The notes beneath the pieces are model-generated. The model was not told the origin of the DNA, searched no databases, and saw only the letters and a list, made by a program, of their open reading frames with translations. Shown here piece by piece: positions 1 through 10,328 of a stretch of DNA of 64,000 bases. Made by a program: the position numbers and the translations under genes. The stretch spans positions 3,300,001-3,364,000 of the forward strand of contig NC_086179.1 in assembly GCF_023053635.1 (NCBI RefSeq). Direction: 5' to 3'. Origin of the DNA: Elgaria multicarinata webbii. Its lineage: Eukaryota; Chordata; Lepidosauria; Squamata; Anguidae. How positions within the stretch are numbered: the first letter of the stretch is position 1; each line of letters begins with the position of its first letter.

Positions 1-46
1 ACCTGATTTTTTTAAACCTGGATCCAACCCTCAGTCTCAAATCTTA

Positions 47-404
47 ACACTAATAATAATAATATATTTATTACCCGCCTCAATCTGGAGGGAACAACAT
101 GGAATACAAAATATTTATTTATTTATTACATTTCTATACCACCCAATAGCCGGAGCGCTCTGGGCGGTTCACAAAAATTAAAACCAACAGTATAAAACCA
201 TAATATAATACATAAAACTGATTAAAACACATAAGAACTAATACGTGGTTAAAATAACAGCCAGAGATCTTAAAATTCAACTGGGTAGGCCTGCCGGAAG
301 AGATCAGTCTTTATTGCTTTTTTTTATATATTCAGAAAGATTTGAGTTGGCGGATCTCTCCTGGCAGTCTGGGAGCGGCAGCAGAGAAGGTCCTCTGGGT
401 GACA
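47..404 (-). mobile_element. L2-clade LINE 3' fragment (antisense)
   Basis: On the minus strand this reads as the C-terminal coding end and 3' UTR of an L2-like LINE, ending in an AAT-rich tail at the left. A second L2 tail type (CCGCCCAATAGCC ... GGGCGGTTCAC) is embedded near 110-180, so the copy may be a chimera or a nested insertion. Confidence 0.7.
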
Positions 405-409
405 ACACT

Positions 410-1020
410 TAACACTTATTTATTTATTTCATTTCTAGCCGGAGCTCTCTGGGCGGTTCACAAAAATTAAGACCATTCAAAGTATAAAACAACAGTATGA
501 AATCATAATAAAAAATACAATATAAAAGCTCAACCAGATAAAAACAGCAGCAATGCAAAATTACAAATTTGAAACACCAAGTTAAAATTTATTTATAGAC
601 TGTTAAAATGCTTGGAGAATAAAAATGTCTTCACCTGGCATCTAAAAGCATATAATGTAGGTGCCAAGCGAACCTCCTTAGGGAGCTCATTCCACAGCCG
701 GGGTGCCACAGCAGAGAAGGCCCTGCTCCTGGTAGCCACCTGCCTCACTTCCTTTGGCAGCAGCTCGCGGAGAAGGACCCCTGAGGATGACCTTAGGGTC
801 CGGGCAGGTACATATGGGAGGAGGCGTGCCTTCAGATAGCCTGGCCCCAAACCATTTAGGGCTTTAAATGTTAATATCAGCACTTTGAATCAGGCCAGGA
901 CCTGGACTGGCAGCCAATGAAGCTGGAAAAGGACTGGCGTGATGTGGTCTCGTCGGCCAGTCCCTGTTAGTAACCGTGCTGCCCTGTTTTGTACCAGTTG
1001 AAGTATCCTATACATAGACC
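410..1020 (-). mobile_element. L2-clade LINE 3' end with degraded ORF
   Basis: The minus strand has the TTTATTTA-rich tail and CCGCCC...GGGCGG 3' UTR motif, then an open frame (593-883) with the L2 C-terminal pattern TFKALNGLGPGYL, LRSS, AFSAVAPRLWNELP and KTFLF. This is the tail of the reverse transcriptase polyprotein. The 5' end is truncated, as is usual for LINE copies. Confidence 0.8.
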
Positions 1021-1041
1021 GGGGTGGGTGGGTAGTCCTAC

Positions 1042-1300
1042 TTCATTTATTTATTTCATTTTTATACCGCCCAATAGCCAAAGCTCTCCGGGCAGTTCAC
1101 AAAAATTAAAACCATGAAAAGCATAATAAAACAACAGTCTAAAAACACAATTGCAAAATACAATATAAAAAGCACAACCAGGATAAAACCACACAGCAGA
1201 AATTGATATAGGTTAAAATACGGAATTAAAACAGCAAAGTTTAAGTTAAATTAGGTGTTAAAATGCTGAGAAAATAAAAAGCATACCCTAGGACTTTTTT
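1042..1300 (-). mobile_element. L2-clade LINE 3' UTR fragment
   Basis: Third consecutive antisense copy of the same 3' UTR type (ATACCGCCCAATAGCC, then GGGCAGTTCAC). It is followed by AT-rich UTR and stops before the coding part. Confidence 0.75.
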
Positions 1301-1825
1301 CTGTCTAAACATCTATAGGATTGTACTTCAAATTTTCTTGAAGGCATAAAAAGCCTTACTGGATCAGGCTATATATGCTATATATATAGTCTATATAGAC
1401 TAGCATTCTGTTCGAAGAATGGCCAACCAGATACCCCAACCAATGTTTATGTGAAGTTTACATGAAACGTTTTCTATATGCACAGCAATCATTCCAAAGT
1501 GTCCCTGTTATGTCAGAAGAAGCTTTGAAAGAAGACGTCATCCAGACCCCCTGTAAAATTCCAGGAATGAAGCCCGGCTTTTGCAAGATAAGAACCTCCT
1601 ATGGAATCACATAGGAGACCTTGGCATCTCAGTTGACGATAATAATTTGGCAAGGAGAAAGAAAACATCGTATCTAATGAGAAGTTAACGACGGACTCAT
1701 AGATAACGTGAATACAAGATTATAGGATTGTTTGGAAGAATGCTGAAATAAGTCAAAATGACCTGAACAAAAATCTGCCCTACTAGTAGCCTACCCTGAA
1801 GGGATCTCTTGCCTGTCACAATAAA
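1301..1825. other. Unassigned sequence
   Basis: No gene or recognised repeat. A short palindrome-like TATATAG...CTATATA stretch lies near 1376-1402. Confidence 0.4.
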
Positions 1826-2100
1826 CTTAAGAACGTAAGAGCCCTGTTCAAACAGTGGTCAACTGGAAACCCACAAGCAGGACACAGATGCAGCAGCACC
1901 CTCCCGCCCATGTTCCCCAGCAACTGGGGCACACAGGCTTATTGCCTCGAATACTGGAGATAGCACACAACCATCAGGGCTAGTCGCCATGGACAGCCTT
2001 CGCCTCCAGGAACTTATCCAACCCCCTTTTAAAGCCATCCAAATGGGTGTCCGTCACTACATCTTGTAGTAATGAGTTCCATAATTTAACTGTTGCCTCT
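1826..2100 (-). mobile_element. CR1 LINE 3' end, family B
   Basis: Antisense of the CR1 subfamily whose 3' end normally reads CATGCTGGATCAGACC on the antisense strand. This copy starts slightly inside that end and continues through ACCCCCTTTTAAAGCCATCC to the TTCCATAATTTAACT block. It is truncated. Confidence 0.8.
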
Positions 2101-2138
2101 AACACTGGAAGTAGCATATAGCCATCAGAACTAGTGGC

Positions 2139-2142
<4 letters not shown>

Positions 2143-2195
<53 letters not shown>
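2143..2195. repeat. (ATT)n microsatellite
   Basis: Uninterrupted ATT triplets at the 3' tail of the adjoining minus-strand L2 copy; LINE tails are common seeds of such arrays. Confidence 0.95.
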
Positions 2196-2196
<1 letters not shown>

Positions 2197-3045
2197 TATT
2201 TATATAGCACCATCAATGTACATGGTGCTGTACAGAGTAAAACAGTAAATAGCAAGACCCTGCCGCATAGGCTTACAATCTAATAAAATCATAGTAAAAC
2301 AATAAGGAGGGGAAGAGAATGCAAACAGGTACAGGGAAGGGTAAGCAGGCACAGGGTAGGGAAAAACTAACAGTAGAAAGTAACAGTAGAAGTCTGCACA
2401 ACATCAAGTTTTAAAAGCTTTAGGAAAAAGAAAAGTTTTTAGCTGAGCTTTAAAAGCTGCGGTTGAACTTGTAGTTCTCAAATGTTCAGGAAGAGCGTTC
2501 CAGGCGTAAGGGGCAGCAGACGAAAATGGACGAAGCCGAGCAAGGGAAGTAGAGGCCCTTGGGCAGGCGAGAAACATGGCATCAGAGGAGCGAAGAGCAC
2601 GAGCGGGGCAATAGTGTGAGATGAGAGAGGAGAGATAGGAAGGAGCTAGACCGTGAAAAGCTTTGAAGGTTAACAGGAGAAGTTTATATTGGATTCCGAA
2701 GTGAATTGGAAGCCACTGAAGAGATTTCAGAAGCGGAGTAACATGGTCGGAGCGGCGAGCTAAGAAGATGATCTTTGCGGCAGAGTGGTGAACAGAAACC
2801 AACGGACTGATGTGAGAAGAAGGAAGGCCAGAGAGAAGAAGGTTGCAGTAGTCCAACCGTGAAATAACCAGTGCATGAACAAGCGTCTTGGCAGAAGAGA
2901 CAGACAAAAATGATCGAATCCTGGCAATATTATACAGGAAAAATCGACAAGATTTAGCTACTGCCTCAATATGAGGAATAAAGGAGAGCGAGGAGTCGAA
3001 GATAAAGCCAAGGCTACGAGCTTCCTTGACCGGAGTAAGCGTAAT
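2196..3045 (-). mobile_element. L2 LINE 3' end with intact C-terminal ORF
   Basis: Minus strand. The 3' UTR carries the L2 signature GATTGTAAGCCTATGCGG (antisense near 2262-2280) and a hairpin-like TAGCACCATCAATGTACATGGTGCT. An uninterrupted 167-residue ORF (2404-2907) shows the L2 RT C-terminal motifs: SRLDYCNLLLSGLP, HVTPLLKSLQWLPI, LLTFKAFHGLAPSYL, AWNALPEHLR and LKTFLF. The open frame suggests a fairly young copy. The 5' part of the element is missing. Confidence 0.85.
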
Positions 3046-3358
3046 AAATTGTTTAAAAAATGCAGGACTTCATGAACCAATGCCCCATAATGGTATACCA
3101 AAGCTTCTCACTCATTCCTCTCTCTCTTACTGGAACTCAGGAAATCAATCAATCAAAAAGTACTTCACACATGTAAAACACGTCATTATAGGCTTGACCA
3201 CTGCATTTTAAAACATATTTTAAAAGGGGTAGACGAGGGATGGGGACCTCTGACCTGCAGGCCTAATCCAGCCTATGGAGGTTCTTTTTCAACAGAAATA
3301 TGAAAAAGTGCTATCTTAAACCAAAACCAAACCTGAAAACTAAGTTTAAGAAAACTGA

Positions 3359-3452
3359 TCATAGAAGCATAGAATAGTTGGAAGGGGCCTACAAGGCCAT
3401 GGAGTCCAACCCCCTGCTCACTGCAGGAATCCACCCTAAAGCATCCCTGACA
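3359..3452 (-). mobile_element. CR1 LINE 3' tail, family A, inside foldback arm
   Basis: Antisense CR1 3' end (CATAGAATAGTTGGAAGGGG ... AAGCATCCCTGAC), about 94 bp. It breaks the left arm at a point where the right arm is continuous (GAAAACTGAT|ACAAAC), so it arrived after the foldback element. Confidence 0.85.
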
Positions 3453-3907
3453 TCCATACAAACAATATATCAAATTTAGGTATAACTATGCTTATTACAG
3501 TAAAATCATAATAGTAGAAAATATTTTTAAACTTAAAGCAAATACATTTAAAATTTAAACAGAATAGTCCACATACTTCAAACATTAAACAAAAATCCCC
3601 AAACACATTTCAGCCATACAGGTCTTCATCAGTGGGAAAAGGATATGTGGATTTTTTAAAAAAAATTACAAATATTAAAAAACAACTTTTTATGCCCCAG
3701 ATATAGGGAGTTCCTATCGGACCTGAAAAGCAGAAAAAAGAAAAAATAATTGCCAAATGCCTATTGGTGCCCTACCCCCTTTCTTTTGAGCCCAAGGTTT
3801 TACTCTAATAATTATTATTTACCCAAAGTTGGCTCTTGTAAATATTCAAGCTTGTAGCAAGAAAGATGGGGGACTAGATACTCGTTTGGGGATTTTTGCT
3901 TAATGTT

Positions 3908-4227
3908 TGATGTATTTATTTATTTATTTAAGGATTTTTATGCCGCCATTCAGCCAAAAAAGGCTCTCACGGCGGCTTACAAAAGTATTTCTTGACAGTC
4001 CCTGCCCACAGGCTTACAATCTATAAGACATGACACAAAAGGAAAGGGGATTGGGAGGGAGGAGGAGGAGGGGGAAAAGGAAAGCAAATTCAGGCACTAC
4101 AATCTTAGTTGGAAAGTTCAGCAGTTACAGGTGACAGCAGGAGGGAGGGGGCTCTCAGCTGGAGCTGGACCCAGGCACGGTGGAGAGGTGCCTGGCTGCT
4201 GCTTCCTCCCTCATTGGTGGCCTCTCC
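3908..4227 (-). mobile_element. L2-tailed SINE or L2 3' fragment (copy 1)
   Basis: Minus strand: it begins near AGAGGCCACCA, contains AGATTGTAAGCCTGTGGGCA (an L2-type tail) and TGGCTGAATGGCGGCATAAA, and ends in an AAATA repeat. It is nearly identical to 32653-32985 over its full length. It interrupts the right foldback arm with a short ATGTA-like duplication. Confidence 0.7.
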
Positions 4228-4683
4228 AGAGACAATGTATGTGGACTATTCTGTTTAAATTTCAAATGTATTTGCTTTAAGATTAAAAATATTTTCTACT
4301 AATATGGTTTTATTGTAATAAGCATAGTTATACCTAAATTTGATATATTGTTTGTATCAGTTTTCTTAAACTTACTTTGTTTTCAGGTTTGGTTTTGGTT
4401 TAAGATAGCACTTTTTCAGGTTCTTCACCTGGCCCACAGAGCCTCCTTGGGTGCATCCAGGATGAGGCCTGGCTTCCAAACCCTCTCCCCTGGAGGAATC
4501 CTGGCTATCTCATAACCGTGGAGATACCCCATAGTGAGTGGGGGGTATTCCAGCAGTTATCTCCAGTCTCAATAACAGATGGGATGCGGGCGGTGTGGGA
4601 CTTAGCTGACTCTTCCCAGTGCCGGCTGACTCCCTTTCTCCATGCTGAGAGAGGTATTGTAAGCTCCATCAAACCAGCGTTAT

Positions 4684-4853
4684 ACCCTATTTCTTCGATT
4701 CTAAGACGCACTTTTTTCCCATATAAACATCTCTAAAAATGGGGTGCGTCTTAGAATTGCAGGTGTGTCTTAGGTTGTTTTTTTCTGTTGGTGGTACTGA
4801 AATTAATGTGCGTCTTACAATTGATGGCGTCTTACAATCGAAGAAATACGGTA
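4684..4853. mobile_element. MITE with ACCGTATTTCTTCGATT ends (copy 1)
   Basis: Inverted-repeat element. The left end reads CTATTTCTTCGATTCTAAGA and the right end CAATCGAAGAAATACGGT, with several internal TCTTAGAAT/TAAGACGC repeats in both orientations. A reverse-oriented copy lies at 36489-36665. Superfamily not assigned. Confidence 0.8.
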
Positions 4854-5760
4854 GTCTGCTGTCGCAGTGAATTGCATGCAAAGGACTCAGATGACGCCAC
4901 CCATGTCCTGCTGTGATTGCAGTTGTGCCCCCCCTTTAGCGACGTATTTTGGCGCGCGGAAAGTCCGGTTCTTCCAGTAATGCAAAAGCACACCGCTCAA
5001 ACTTCAACGTGTATTCAGAATTTTGTTGAGCAACTCCAAGGTCCCTGCTCTCCCTTCTTATGGCTCTTTAAATTGGACTTGGACTGACAGCCATTCAAAT
5101 ACGCTGTATTTGCGGTCAAACAGAGGACTATCCTCTGTAGTGGCCACCCTGGCCAAAAGGGAGGGAGATGCTGAGATGACACAGTGGCTTGGTTTTAATC
5201 AAGACTCTGCAGAATGTTGTGGCTATAACCTTAAGAACACTTAAGATGGAGTCATTTCCCCTGAATACCACTTAGGCTCCCAGTCAATTTATATAAATTG
5301 TTTGGTAAATGGAGGAACAGTCCCTCAGGGCAGTGTACTAAAAAAAAAGAGCAGCCCCAAAACATCAGTAAAAGTAATTAAAAGAACATTTTCAGTAAAA
5401 TAAATTTCCATTTTAGTCAATAATTAAGAAACCACCTTAAAGCCATTTAAAACAAAAATCAGCAGTAGGTAGAATATGTGCAACTTGGTTTAAAACGTAC
5501 GCACCCTAAACCATTTGCTTCGGCCGTTGAATACCTGATGAAACAAAAACGTTTTCATTGACAGATTCTACCTTTGACTAAGAGCTAATTACCAAGAGTG
5601 GTAAAAGGGCAGATTTTTCATTCTGTACTTAGGTCATTAAAAAGTGTAGCTGGTGGATCTATGACCAAAATCTTGAAATGGTGCAATGAAGAACAACTGG
5701 CCTCAGAAATGCCCGTTCTGAAAACTAATGTAAAGACCTAGTACCCAGGTAAACAATTCC
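4854..5760. other. Unassigned sequence
   Basis: No gene or repeat recognised. A short open frame at 5023-5244 shows no recognisable domain. Confidence 0.35.
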
Positions 5761-5835
5761 GATTAGCCTTGCTGGCTGGGATTGATGGGAGTTGTAGTCC
5801 AAAGCATCTGGAGGGCACCAGGTTGCCTAGCCTAG
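5761..5835. mobile_element. hAT-like MITE half copy
   Basis: Contains GGGAGTTGTAGTCCAAAGCA, then CTGGAGGGCACCAGGTTG. This is the right arm of the GGAGTTGTAGTCCAACA palindromic hAT-like family found at many sites in the window. Confidence 0.65.
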
Positions 5836-6350
5836 TATTAGCAGAAGCGAGTGGGAAAATATACGCTTTGGCTGAAGCCCTTTAAAACATTTATTTTGCA
5901 AGCATCACTTTACCGAAGGATAAAGTTCCAGGTGTACTTCATGTCCAGCATCACAGATACATCCAAGTCTTCTTTCTTTCAGGGGTTGCTCACTTCCCTT
6001 ATGACCTCCTTGAAAGACATTTGATGGAATAGTCTCCAAAGCATAAATAAGATAATGCCCCCCCATACACACACACAAAAAGCCTTCACTATTCTTCTGA
6101 AGTGACAGTGGAAATTGGTTCTCCTATTACCACAGAGCCTGCCACAGCAGAACTTTTAACTGTTCCTTGCAAACTTCTGGAATAAGTGAGAGCAGAATCC
6201 ATCAGTGGGCGCACAGTATCCCCAGGGAGGTAAACAGTCTTCCATAGAATGACTGCAAATCTCAGCCGGCCCCCGTCTTTACGGAGGCGCCTTGCACCCG
6301 CACTTGCCTTCCTTCCCAGCATCTGCACGGGAAGGAAGGTAAGTACGATT
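5836..6350. other. Unassigned sequence
   Basis: No recognised repeat apart from a short CA run near 6067. The open frames here (6089-6328 and 6249-6602) have no family signature and run into the repeat at 6355. Confidence 0.35.
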
Positions 6351-6354
6351 TTTC

Positions 6355-7078
6355 CAGCCCTGTGCCTCTGGAAAAGTAAAAGAAAAAAAAACAGGTGGGG
6401 AGGAAAGGAATGGGGCCGTTCCTACCCCCTCTTTTTTAAATTTTATAATCTCTATCTGCAAAGCTCCGTAGATACATATAATAAAAATAAAAATGGGAGG
6501 GGGGAAGTAACGAGGCAGCAGAGGAGGACACAAGAGGGACTGGGAGAACCACTTCTCCTCCCTCTGGCTGCCTGTTCCTCCCCCCCTTTTTTAATTTTAT
6601 AATCTCTATCTGCGGAGCTCCGCAGATACATATAATTAAAAATAAAAACAAGGGGAAGGAATGAGGAAGCCAGAGGAGGACGCGGGAGGGTCTGGGCGAA
6701 CCACCCACACCTCCTCCCTCTGGCTGCCTGTTCCTCCCCACCTATCCCCATTTCTTTTTTCTTTTTATTATCTGCATCTGCGGAGCTCCACAGATAAAGA
6801 TACTAAAAAAAAATAAAAAGGGGAGGAACAACCTGTTCCTCTCCTCCCCCCCCCGTTGTTGTTGTTTTTACTTTTCTAGAGGCGTGGGGCTGCCCATGAC
6901 GACCAATCAGGGGGCGCCATGGGCTCCACTGCCAAAAATGTCGGGGTAAGAGCCTGACTTTTTTGGAGCGCAGTTTCCAAGGTTTGCCCCCGGATGGCTT
7001 CGCAATGGCGGCTGCGTGATGTAGATGACGTGCCACTACTGCAAAGCAACCCTGGGGCAAACTCTTTGTGTACACAGC
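6355..7078. mobile_element. TIR element with internal tandem repeats
   Basis: The right part (6875-7078) is the reverse complement of 63748-63960: shared CTGCCCATG, GATTGGT/ACCAATC, CATCTACATGACG and GGGGCAAAC. The left edge (CAGCCCTGTGCCTCTGG at 6358) matches 63931 in the forward orientation. The element is therefore inverted-repeat bounded around a tandem core. An ORF-like frame shared by the two copies (FAVVARHLH) is explained by DNA homology of the arms. Confidence 0.65.
6425..6840. repeat. ~154-bp tandem repeat with hairpin core
   Basis: Units centred on TATCTGCGGAGCTCCGCAGA or variants start near 6445 and 6599, 154 bp apart, with a diverged third near 6777. Each unit has a poly-T run, the self-complementary TCTGCGGAGCTCCGCAGA core, an A-rich run and a CT-rich block ending GGCTGCCTGTTCCTCC. 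Confidence 0.8.
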
Positions 7079-7130
7079 TCTTTGTGAACCGCCCAGAGAG
7101 CTTCAGCTATTGGGCGGTATAGAAATGTAA

Positions 7131-7165
<35 letters not shown>

Positions 7166-7170
7166 ATAGA
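7060..7170 (+). mobile_element. L2 LINE 3' tail with (AAAT)n
   Basis: Sense-strand L2 3' end: GTGAACCGCCCAGAGAGCTT, then TTGGGCGGTATAGAAATG and a TAAATAAA array. It is only the tail, inserted beside the TIR element. Confidence 0.8.
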
Positions 7171-7465
7171 CGTGCCCCAGATGGATACAGATCTCTAGAT
7201 GCTTTATAGGAGGATATCCTTGTCATGGTACAAAGCACCAGCACTTTCAGTTGAGCCCAGAAACGCACCGAATGCCAGCATAAATGTTTTTGTGCAGAAA
7301 AGGTATGTTTGCAACGCGCACTCCCAGTTAGCAGAATCGCAGCAGCATTTTACGTGAAATGCAGTTTCCTAACTCTGATCAAAGGCTGCCCCACATAGAA
7401 AATATTGCAGCAGTAAAACCTGAAGCTTACAAGAGAACTGAAGCTAGCCTATCTTTGTCTGGGTA

Positions 7466-7927
7466 GAATCATAAAATCATAGAATAGCAGAATTAGAAGG
7501 GGCCTACAAGGCCATTGAGTCCAACCCCCTGCTCAATGCAGGAATCCACCCTAAAGCATACCTGACAGATATGCCTCTTGAAGGCCTCTAGTGTGGGAGA
7601 GCCCACAACCTCCCTAGGGAACTGATTCCATTGTTGTACTGCTCTAACAGTCAGGAAGTTTTTCCTGATGTCCAGCCGGAACCTGGCTTCCTTTAACTTG
7701 AGCCCGTTATTCCGTGTCCTGCACTCTGGGAGGATCGAGAAGAGATCCTGGCCCTCCTCTGTGTGACCAACTTTTAAGTATTTGAAGAGTACCATCATGT
7801 CTCCCCTCCATCTTCTCTTCTCCAGGCTAAACATGCCCAGTTCTTTCAGTCTCTCTTCATAGAGCTTTGTTTCCAGACCTCTGATCATCCTGATGATCCT
7901 GGTTTCCAGACCCCTGATCATCCTGGT
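7466..7927 (-). mobile_element. CR1 LINE 3' end, family A
   Basis: Antisense CR1 from the ATCATAGAATAGCAG tail. On the minus strand the frame at 7493-7939 encodes [40 protein letters not shown] and FLTVRAVQQWNQFPREVVGS, the conserved CR1 ORF2 C-terminus. A local duplication of about 30 bp (CCAGACCYCTGATCATCCTG) lies at 7869-7927. Confidence 0.9.
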
Positions 7928-8659
7928 CACAGTTGGCACACCAGCCCAAACCTGTGCCTCCTATGACAATGCTGAATCTAGGAGCACCTCTGTACTCCCA
8001 ACCTGCTCCTTTAGGGTGGCGGAACCCCAATCAAGAGCAGGTTGAACCTCACCACGCTGGATAGATGAACCACCTCCACGGCAGCCTCAGTTCTTAGCCA
8101 AGCTGCCCATGGGGTCTTGTGGATCACAAAACTGTCACCACCGTAGGGCATTTATAGTCAATTGTCAGTTTGGGATGGTTGTCCTTCTCCACTAGAACTT
8201 TTCTGCAAGTGGTTCAGAAATGGTTGTTGAGTTCTACCAGCCAGAAATCAACAGACAGCGAGTTGCAAGCAGATGCCCTTGAGGATGTCCACAAGAGGAT
8301 AACTCAGGCTTCAGATACTGTAGAAAACATTCAGCAGGAAGATCAGCAGGACGGTGGTGAACAAAGCAGCTAGGAGGGGTTCCGGCATCTGATCTCCCAC
8401 CGCAGTCAAGAGACCCACCACCACCAGCGCTTGCATGAAGGCAAGAGCGCTGTGGCTAGCAGCTGATTATTGCCAAAGAGACTTACTGTGCATCTGCTTT
8501 GGCCAGGGGTCTTGGACCTCAGCCAGGTTGTGGGCAGATTTCCTGGAAGCTGTCAGGAACCCTATTCCAGTGTGGGTGCGGAAGAAGGCAAAAAGGATGG
8601 AACCAAAAACGCCAACATATTTTAACTTAAAGATCTTCCTGTCAGTAGCTAACCATAGG
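7928..8659. other. Unassigned stretch with open frames on both strands
   Basis: No repeat recognised. The plus strand has a 67-codon frame (8170-8373, ending EDQQDGGEQSS). The minus strand reads a hydrophobic run through 8430-8320 (ALVVVGLLTAVGDQM, then LLIFLLNVFYSI) but with stops on either side. Neither matches a family I know. A decayed gene fragment is possible but unproven. Confidence 0.25.
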
Positions 8660-8789
8660 CAGCCTTCCTCAACCTGGGGCGCTCCAGATGTGTTGGACTG
8701 CATCTCCCAGAATGCCCCAGCCAGCTGGCTGGGGCATTCTGGGAGTTGTAGTCCAACACATCTGGAGCGCCCCAGGTTGAGGAAGGCTG
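8660..8789. mobile_element. Palindromic hAT-like MITE
   Basis: Near-perfect 130-bp palindrome with ends CAGCCTTCCTCAACCTGGGG and its complement, and centre GCCCCAGCCAGCTGGCTGGGGC. Same family and very similar sequence at 35634, 41874, 56842 and 63361. Confidence 0.9.
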
Positions 8790-9194
8790 CTATAAGGAGA
8801 GGCATTTTAACCTTTTAGAATGTGCAAAAACCAGGAAATCACCAAACGATTGACAGACGGTGAGAAGGGGAAGGGGGCGTGGCCATCTAGAACACCCCAG
8901 AGAACCACACCTGAACCCCAGCTGAGCTGGATTTGAACCCCAGGCCTGAGGCTCAACATCCCTGACCTAGGGCTATATTTGAAGACTGGAGTCCATCTAC
9001 AGCATTGATTTAATGTGGAGGGAGAGCACATCAGGGTCATTTGCGACGGATGCTGATGGTGCAAATCTGCACGAAAAATAAGTAGAATGCTTTAATCCTC
9101 CAAATCTGTGGCTTTGCCTGCTGTTATAATTATTCCACAAATGTGGTAGCGGACAGAGTTCAAGTCCCGCTGCTGGCTTGGGTGAATGGTTCTC
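8790..9194. other. Unassigned sequence
   Basis: No gene or repeat recognised. Confidence 0.35.
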
Positions 9195-9625
9195 AGAAGA
9201 ACGTAAGAAGTGTCACGCTGGATCAGACAAAGGGTCCATCTAGTCCAGCAATCTGTACACACAGTGGCCAACCACAGTGACCCACAAGCGGAACACAGTG
9301 CAACAGCACCCTCCCACCCAGCAACCGTTGTACTGCCTTTGATCGTGGAGGTGGCACATAGCCAACAGGACTAGTAACCCTTGATTGCCTTCTCCAGGAA
9401 TTTATCCGACCCCCTTTTAAAGCCACCCAAACTGGTGGCCATCGCTACATCTTGTGGTAGTGAATTCCATCATTTAACTAAGCGCTGTGTGAAGAAGGAC
9501 TTCCTTTTATTTGTCCTGGATCTCCCACCCATCAGCTTCATGGGATGACTACGTTGGGTTCTAGTATTATGAGAGAGGGGGGGAAATGTCTCCTGATCCA
9601 CATCCTCCACACAATGCGTAATTTT
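9195..9625 (-). mobile_element. CR1 LINE 3' end, family B
   Basis: Antisense CR1-B from GAACGTAAGAAGTGTCACGC, through GGGTCCATCTAGTCCAGCAA and GGAATTTATCCGACCCCC, to the GTAATTTTGTATACAC block. The frame on the minus strand is degraded. Confidence 0.85.
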
Positions 9626-10328
9626 GTATACACTCGCATATCCCATCGGCTGTTTGTTCCCAGAGAATCTGGGAAGGGCAACTCCATGCTGCAACACTAC
9701 AACTTCCAAGGTAGGTCTCTCTATTATAGAAAACCATCCACTCTCAGGATTCTTCCTTTGCCAGTGACACTGAAGATGACACTAAACCTTTCAGCCTCCT
9801 TCAGCGTGTAGACCGAATTGTGATCCCCTCCGGGTGGGGAATTAAGCCAATCTTCATAGCCGCTATGTGAGGCTGGAATACCAAAAAAAATAAGAAAATG
9901 TGTTTCTGTAGTACGGACTGTTTCCATCTAGAAGGAGGACACTGAGACAGGTCCCAGATCCAAGCACACAACATGAATGGGGCGGCAGAAGACGTCCAAC
10001 ACCGAATGAGTCCAGGCGCCTATAAGCCGAGCCGGGAGTGCCCTCTTGTGGCTGAAGAGAGACACTTTACAAGGACCCACGCGTCACACAAGTGCCTGAA
10101 ACACTGCTGTGGAGAAGACTGTTACAGTTCTCCCATTTATTATCTTGAGTCACCGACTGCATTTATTGGCATAAGGACACTAGTTGACACATTTATACTG
10201 ACATATTGCATGCAATAGCTCAGCTAAAGCGACAAAGAGTCTTATGCCTTTTGCTTTCAGCTCCGCCACCGCTGGAATCCAGCCACAGAGGACTTCTCCA
10301 AAATTGAATTTAGCATAACGGCTGAAAT
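9626..10328. other. Unassigned sequence
   Basis: Apparently unique sequence. The frame at 9973-10218 is short and unrecognised. Confidence 0.35.

Larger units (their letters stand above)
3279..4428. mobile_element. Large foldback DNA element, both arms interrupted
   Basis: The left arm (3279-3358 plus 3453-3604) is the reverse complement of the right arm (3884-3911 plus 4223-4428). Matching landmarks are AAAAAGTGCTATCTTAAACC with its complement near 4400, TAGGTATAACTATGC with its complement near 4320, and CATTAAACAAAAATCCCC with its complement near 3890. The left arm is split by a CR1 tail and the right arm by an L2-tailed SINE. The centre (3605-3883) matches nothing else here. Flanking bases resemble hAT-like ends (GGGATGGGGACCTCTG), but the superfamily is not established. 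Confidence 0.75.
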
